Assembly: GCA_025350945.1 (NCBI GenBank)
Contig: JANXWW010000406.1
Location: forward strand, 1-9,202
Reading direction: 5' to 3'
Source: Burkholderiales bacterium
GTDB taxonomy: Bacteria > Pseudomonadota > Gammaproteobacteria > Burkholderiales > Usitatibacteraceae
DNA length: 9,202 bases
Made by a program: the position numbers and the translations under genes. The notes beneath the pieces were generated by a model. It had not been told where the DNA came from. It ran no database searches and saw only the letters and a program-made list of their open reading frames with translations. This document shows, piece by piece, positions 6,169 to 9,202 of the stretch (the first letter of the stretch is position 1; the number at the start of each line of letters is the position of its first letter).

Positions 6169-7091
6169 TAAATCTTAGCCACAACTATTGAACTCACCAC
6201 CGCTTCCGCCGCCCGCTCAGCTGCCCGTTCTGCTAACAGCGCACGCGCGCTCTCTTCCGGTGTTGGCATCGCAAATGCGCGGGTATTTTTATTGATGTGT
6301 TGATACACGCAGGCACCGCCGACAAACACGCTGAATTCGCCTGTTTGAAATTTGCGCCACGACGCTTCATCAGTGAGCGGTTCAGTGGCGATGATGACCA
6401 TGCGATCACCTTGGGCGTTGAGTGCGCTTAAATCCATGCTGACATCGCAGTCGACGAGCTTCGCCGTCGGGAACGGGTGTGTACGCTCGAGCGCATGCAG
6501 TGTGCTCGAGCAGTGCGCGTAGAGCGCCTCGCCATTGGACAACATAAAATTAAAATTGCCAAAGCGCGCAATAACTTCAGTGATTTCCGCGAGCGCAGGA
6601 GCTATCTCATCCCAGGCAGGTGGCGTGGCGCGGTCGGCAAATTTGGCGCTCAATTCCTGCATCAGCCAGCAGAATGCTTTTTCGCTGTCGGTGGTGCCAA
6701 TGGGCAAAAAGCGGTGATTGCAGGCTGCATGGAAATTGGCTTCGGGTTGGAAATTTTTCAAATCGCCATTGTGCACAAACACCCAGCTTTGCCCGAGCCA
6801 TTCGCGAATGAATGGATGGCAATTCGACAAGCCCGGCAAGCCCTGGGTGGCCTTGCGCACATGCGCCAAAACAATTTTTGATTTGATCGGATAGTCGCGC
6901 AAAAACGCAGCGAGTTTCGAATCGCTCGCAGGTTCGTCATCATGAAATACGCGGCAGCCAGAGCCCTGATAGTAGGCGATTCCCCAGCCATCGGCGTGAT
7001 CCGCCGTGCGCCCGCCGCGCGCGGCGAATCCGGTGAATGAAAATGTAATCGCGGCAGAGCCGTTGCAATTCATGCCTAAAAGTTGGCACAT
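6168..7091 (-). CDS. class II glutamine amidotransferase, YafJ type
   Basis: The 307-residue protein is a GATase_4-type (Ntn hydrolase fold) amidotransferase that would release ammonia from glutamine or hydrolyse a related amide bond. Cys2 directly after the start Met (MCQLLGMN) is the expected nucleophile after Met removal. The pocket motifs are in order: HADGWGIAYY (32-41), LAHVRKATQG (75-84), NCHPF (90-94), FVHNGDL (105-111) and GTTDSE (132-137). There is no second synthase domain, so this is a stand-alone form like E. coli YafJ, with unknown acceptor; the EgtC branch is an alternative. An Ala/Glu/Arg-rich helical tail (about 280-300) extends beyond the core. The gene lies 35 bases after the racemase on the same strand. 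Its upstream region has two A7 tracts in place of a clear ribosome binding site. Confidence 0.88.
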   Translation of the reverse strand: MCQLLGMNCNGSAAITFSFTGFAARGGRTADHADGWGIAYYQGSGCRVFHDDEPASDSKLAAFLRDYPIKSKIVLAHVRKATQGLPGLSNCHPFIREWLGQSWVFVHNGDLKNFQPEANFHAACNHRFLPIGTTDSEKAFCWLMQELSAKFADRATPPAWDEIAPALAEITEVIARFGNFNFMLSNGEALYAHCSSTLHALERTHPFPTAKLVDCDVSMDLSALNAQGDRMVIIATEPLTDEASWRKFQTGEFSVFVGGACVYQHINKNTRAFAMPTPEESARALLAERAAERAAEAVVSSIVVAKI

Positions 7092-7126
7092 TTTTTTAAG
7101 TTTTTTTGATGGTTAATGAGCTGTAT

Positions 7127-7822
7127 TTATTTACTGTCTAGAGCAAAATCAACTGCTGCCAGCGCATGCAAAGTTGTGGTGTCAAAAAGCGGTAACGCCA
7201 CATCGTCCTGCTTAATAATCAGTGGTAACTCTGTACAGCCTAGCACGATGCCCGCAGCACCGTGTGTGAATAAATCCACACAAATAGTTTGCAAAGTTTG
7301 TCTTGAAGTATCGCTAATCTCGCCCTTGCATAATTCTTCAAAAATGATCCGATGAACTTCAATCCGCTGCGATGCAGTCGGCACCACACATTCAACGCCG
7401 TGGCTCGCTAATCGGTCTACATAAAACGTCTGCTCCATCGTAAAGCGTGTGCCCAAGAGGCCCACGCGCGCAATGCCTTTAGCTAAAATAGCTGTCGCCG
7501 TGATGTCCGCGATATGCAACAGCGGTACGCCAATAGCGGCCTCAACTTCCGGTGCCAATTTGTGCATGGTGTTGGTGCCGATCAATACGCAATCAGCACC
7601 TCCTTGTTTCAGGCAACAAGCAGCATCAACCAAAATTTCGCCCATGCCGTGCCAGTCATCCTTACGCTGACGCTCGGCAATGTCTGCGAAATTAAGGCTC
7701 ACCACATTTATTAGCGCAGAATTTAATCCGCCCAAACGCCGCGCGACTTCACGATTCATAATCTGGTAATACAGTACGGTCGATTCCCAACTCATGCCGC
7801 CGATTAAGCCAATGGTTTTCAC
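7127..7822 (-). CDS. aspartate/glutamate racemase family protein, YgeA-like
   Basis: From the GTG at 7822 the product has 231 residues, the normal length, and begins MKTIGLIGGMSWESTVLYY, nearly the E. coli YgeA start. The family interconverts L- and D-amino acids without a cofactor, using two acid/base residues in a two-domain fold. The second residue, Cys196 in GCTEL, is present. The first site reads GTNTMHK, so Thr83 occupies the place where many racemases have Cys. As I recall, E. coli YgeA (broad-specificity Asp/Glu racemase) also pairs Thr83 with a Cys near 197, so this is a subfamily trait, not damage. LGTRFTME (123-130) and FEELCKGEI (161-169) are other shared stretches. The frame continues upstream to a TTG at 7885, but that would add 21 unconserved residues. 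It is divergent from an Lrp-type regulator. Confidence 0.9.
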   Translation of the reverse strand: MKTIGLIGGMSWESTVLYYQIMNREVARRLGGLNSALINVVSLNFADIAERQRKDDWHGMGEILVDAACCLKQGGADCVLIGTNTMHKLAPEVEAAIGVPLLHIADITATAILAKGIARVGLLGTRFTMEQTFYVDRLASHGVECVVPTASQRIEVHRIIFEELCKGEISDTSRQTLQTICVDLFTHGAAGIVLGCTELPLIIKQDDVALPLFDTTTLHALAAVDFALDSK

Positions 7823-7829
7823 GAAGATG

Positions 7830-7833
7830 TTCC
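7830..7833 (-). promoter_or_regulatory. ribosome binding site deciding the racemase GTG start
   Basis: On the minus strand GGAA lies seven bases before the GTG at 7822 (ccGGAAcatcttcGTG). No comparable purine-rich site precedes the alternative TTG at 7885. Together with the family-like N-terminus this supports the GTG start. Confidence 0.55.
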
Positions 7834-7851
7834 GGTTGAATATATTAAGCA

Positions 7852-7857
7852 ATTTTA
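7852..7857 (-). promoter_or_regulatory. candidate -10 box of the racemase gene
   Basis: On the minus strand TAAAAT matches five of six positions of the sigma-70 -10 consensus and lies about 30 bases before the GTG start. No good -35 hexamer is found at 16-19 bases, which would suit a promoter that needs an activator bound at the dyad just upstream. This is an inference from position only. Confidence 0.3.
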
Positions 7858-7880
7858 TGACAGATTCATGAGAAATTTCG

Positions 7881-7925
7881 TGCAATAATTCTACAAATTA
7901 AACTGATTTGTAGTATTTTATTGCA
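7881..7925. promoter_or_regulatory. hyphenated dyad in the racemase/lrp gap, probable Lrp-family operator
   Basis: CTACAAAT (7891-7898) and ATTTGTAG (7906-7913) are perfect inverted arms around a seven-base spacer. Outside them TGCAATAA (7881-7888) and TTATTGCA (7918-7925) form a second perfect pair, offset by two bases on one side. The whole A/T-rich structure spans 45 bp and ends at the A of the regulator's ATG. Lrp/AsnC regulators bind A/T-rich dyads and usually repress their own gene while controlling a divergent neighbour, so this is the natural candidate site. Binding is inferred, not shown. Confidence 0.6.
7890..7919 (+). promoter_or_regulatory. candidate lrp promoter embedded in the dyad
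   Basis: TCTACA (7890-7895) matches four of six -35 positions and TATTTT (7914-7919) four of six -10 positions, with an 18-base spacer. Transcription would begin at or just beside the ATG at 7925, giving a leaderless or nearly leaderless mRNA. This agrees with the absence of any Shine-Dalgarno sequence before that ATG. A regulator bound to the dyad would cover the whole promoter. Confidence 0.3.
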
Positions 7926-8392
7926 TGAAAACACTCGACGCCGTTGACAAGAAAATGCTGGCCCTGCTACAGCAGGACGCAGAAATCCCCATCGCGGAGC
8001 TTGCCGCGAAGGTTAATTTGTCGTCCACACCCTGCTGGCGGCGTGTGCAGCAGCTAAAAGAGAGCGGCCTCATTCGCAAGCAAGTGGCGTTGCTTGATGC
8101 GAAAAAATTGAATGTCGGCGTGACTGTTTTTGTTGCGGTACGAACCAATCAGCACAGCCAAAAATGGTTCGATAAATTTCATGCGGCAGTGAAAGACGTG
8201 CCCGAAGTGGTCGAGTTTTATCGCATGAGCGGTGATGTGGATTACCTGCTGCGCGTGGTGGTGCCGGACATTGCCGCCTATGACGCGGTATACAAAAAAC
8301 TTATTCGTGGGTCAGACTTGTTCGACGTGAGTTCGAGTTTCGCGATGGAGGAAATTAAATTCACCACGGCGCTGCCGCTCGATTACGTCTAG
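7925..8392 (+). CDS. Lrp/AsnC family transcriptional regulator
   Basis: The 155-residue protein has the standard two-part layout. An N-terminal winged helix-turn-helix starts LDAVDKKMLALLQQ (residues 4-17), with the recognition region LAAKVNLSSTPCWRRVQQL (26-44) and SGLI. A RAM (ACT-like) ligand-binding domain runs from about 66 to 140, with GDVDYLLRVVVPD (102-114) as the typical central motif. Members oligomerise as dimers of dimers or octamers and sense amino acids. The STPCWRR wording matches the Lrp/BkdR side of the family. The ATG at 7925 is right because the family motif begins four residues in. The divergent racemase gene suggests that the effector or target is an amino acid handled by it (inference). 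pntA follows 133 bases downstream, probably from its own promoter. Confidence 0.93.
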   Translation: MKTLDAVDKKMLALLQQDAEIPIAELAAKVNLSSTPCWRRVQQLKESGLIRKQVALLDAKKLNVGVTVFVAVRTNQHSQKWFDKFHAAVKDVPEVVEFYRMSGDVDYLLRVVVPDIAAYDAVYKKLIRGSDLFDVSSSFAMEEIKFTTALPLDYV

Positions 8393-8409
8393 CACTCATG
8401 GCTCAAGAC

Positions 8410-8438
8410 ATGCCACCATACCCCGTTCACGGTACACT
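8410..8438 (+). promoter_or_regulatory. candidate pntA promoter
   Basis: ATGCCA (8410-8415) and TACACT (8433-8438) each match four of six sigma-70 consensus positions and are spaced by 17 bases. They lie about 90-115 bases before the pntA start, which would give a leader of roughly 80 bases containing the hairpin at 8479-8497. Weak matches, supported by the ideal spacing. Confidence 0.3.
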
Positions 8439-8478
8439 AGTGCGAACAGTTTCCAATAAAATAAGCAGTTAAATCCGC

Positions 8479-8497
8479 AAACCGATCCAAACGGTTT
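8479..8497 (+). promoter_or_regulatory. short perfect hairpin or dyad in the pntA leader
   Basis: AAACCG (8479-8484) and CGGTTT (8492-8497) are perfect inverted arms around a seven-base spacer (ATCCAAA). There is no T-run after it, so it is not a terminator. It could be an operator half-site pair or a leader hairpin; with six base pairs, chance is also possible. Confidence 0.3.
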
Positions 8498-8510
8498 CAT
8501 TCAACAAAAC

Positions 8511-8517
8511 TAGGGAG
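8511..8517 (+). promoter_or_regulatory. ribosome binding site of pntA
   Basis: TAGGGAG ends eight bases before the ATG at 8526 and is the clearest Shine-Dalgarno sequence in the window. It fixes the pntA start. Confidence 0.65.
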
Positions 8518-8525
8518 TTATTAAA

Positions 8526-9202
8526 ATGTCTCTCACCATTGGCGTGCCACGGGAAATTTTTCCGGGCGAAAAGCGCGTGGCGACGGTTCCGGATGTCGTC
8601 CAAAAGTTAATCAAGTTGGGCTTTACGATTCAGGTCGAATCCGGTGCGGGCGATGCGGCGAATGTGAGTGATGACGCGTATCGCGCGTCGGGCGCTGCCG
8701 TGGTCGATACCGCCGCCAAACTTTGGGCCACGTCTGACGTGGTGTTTAAAGTACGTGCACCATCGATAGATGAAGTGGAATTGATGCACGAGGGGCAAAC
8801 GCTGGTGAGCTTTATCTGGCCCGCGCAGCAACCTGATTTGATGCAAAAATTTGCGGTGAAAAAAGTCACGGTGCTCGCCATTGATTGTCTGCCGCGTACT
8901 TTGTCGCGCGCGCAGAAGATGGACGCGTTAACCTCGATGGCGGGCGTTACCGGTTATCGCGCGGTGATCGAAGCCGCGAATGCATTCGGCCGGTTTTTCA
9001 GTGGACAAATTACCGCCGCCGGCAAAGTGCCGCCCGCAAAGGTGTTTATTGCGGGTGCAGGGGTGGCCGGTTTGGCGGCGATCGGAACGGCGGCGAGCAT
9101 GGGTGCTGTTGTGCGTGCCAACGACACACGCGCGGAAGTCGCCGACCAAGTGAAATCGCTCGGCGGCGAATTTGTCAAAGTCGATTATGAAGAGGAGGGC
9201 GG
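8526..9202 (+). CDS. pntA: NAD(P) transhydrogenase alpha subunit, N-terminal part (3' end beyond window)
   Basis: PntA carries the NAD(H)-binding domain I of proton-translocating transhydrogenase, a membrane complex that uses the proton gradient to make NADPH from NADH. The 225 visible codons are all domain I: IGVPREIFPGEKRVATVP (residues 5-22), VESGAG (37-42), LVSFIWPAQQPDLMQK (93-108), SRAQKMDAL (127-135), GQITAAGKVPPAKV (160-173) and the dinucleotide loop GAGVAGLAAIG (177-187). Asp200 in VRANDTR follows the second strand, as expected for NAD binding. Compared with the E. coli protein as I remember it, one residue is inserted in PR-TL-SRAQ and a Ser of the following loop is Thr136. The frame is open to the right edge, so whether this is the fused or the split (PntAA) form cannot be seen. 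Alanine dehydrogenase is a relative, but the motifs fit PntA better. Confidence 0.95.
   Translation, partial: MSLTIGVPREIFPGEKRVATVPDVVQKLIKLGFTIQVESGAGDAANVSDDAYRASGAAVVDTAAKLWATSDVVFKVRAPSIDEVELMHEGQTLVSFIWPAQQPDLMQKFAVKKVTVLAIDCLPRTLSRAQKMDALTSMAGVTGYRAVIEAANAFGRFFSGQITAAGKVPPAKVFIAGAGVAGLAAIGTAASMGAVVRANDTRAEVADQVKSLGGEFVKVDYEEEG

Noticed and set aside
7823..7885. 21-codon N-terminal extension of the racemase from a TTG
   Set aside because: GTG at 7822 has a GGAA site at good distance and gives the exact family start; the extension lies in the regulatory gap.
8607..8881. Minus-strand frames within pntA
   Set aside because: They are shadows of pntA, whose own frame is continuous to the window end and clearly family-like.
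1..9202. A new defence, mobile or secondary-metabolite system
   Set aside because: Every substantial gene fits a known housekeeping family except one small membrane protein. No transposase, integrase, toxin-antitoxin pair, direct-repeat array or target-site duplication was seen.

Overview
The window looks like ordinary chromosomal housekeeping sequence from a proteobacterium, most likely a betaproteobacterium. I infer this from three things: an AddA-type exonuclease end, a pteridine reductase-type SDR divergent from a MidA-type methyltransferase with ttcA nearby, and an E. coli-like PntA. No database search was possible, so the taxonomic call is moderate. I see no tRNA, rRNA, CRISPR array, insertion sequence, phage gene or obvious new system. 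The points of interest are small: palindromic intergenic elements, one unusual operon member, and a symmetric regulatory region.

Layout. Positions 2-415 hold the C-terminal PD-(D/E)XK nuclease end of a helicase/exonuclease, cut by the window edge. A roughly 200-base gap with hairpins follows. A YbiB/TrpD2-like gene (618-1739, +) then converges on a minus-strand group. In transcription order that group is a pteridine reductase-type SDR (4558-3803), a 2-oxoglutarate/Fe(II) oxygenase (about 3757-2843) and ttcA (2787-1846). The convergent gap between ybiB and ttcA is filled by a pair of inverted REP-like palindromes. The SDR gene is divergent from a MidA/NDUFAF7-type methyltransferase (4643-5857, +), whose stop codon overlaps the start of a small two-helix membrane protein (5854-6111, +).

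A perfect 12-bp inverted repeat separates that gene from the next minus-strand pair: a YafJ-type class II glutamine amidotransferase (7091-6168) preceded by a YgeA-type aspartate/glutamate racemase (7822-7127). The racemase is divergent from an Lrp/AsnC regulator (7925-8392, +). The gap between these two carries a 45-bp hyphenated dyad that ends at the regulator's start codon. The last gene is the 5' part of pntA (8526 to the window end), with its own leader, ribosome binding site and a small hairpin.

Functional links. Racemase and Lrp-type regulator form a classic divergent pair in which the regulator probably controls both itself and the racemase in response to an amino acid (inference). 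Pteridine reductase, oxygenase and ttcA form a co-directional group with short gaps, but no shared pathway is evident. Several genes (lrp, the methyltransferase, ybiB, ttcA) lack a convincing Shine-Dalgarno sequence. Several start codons needed re-choosing, with GTG favoured for the racemase and the oxygenase.
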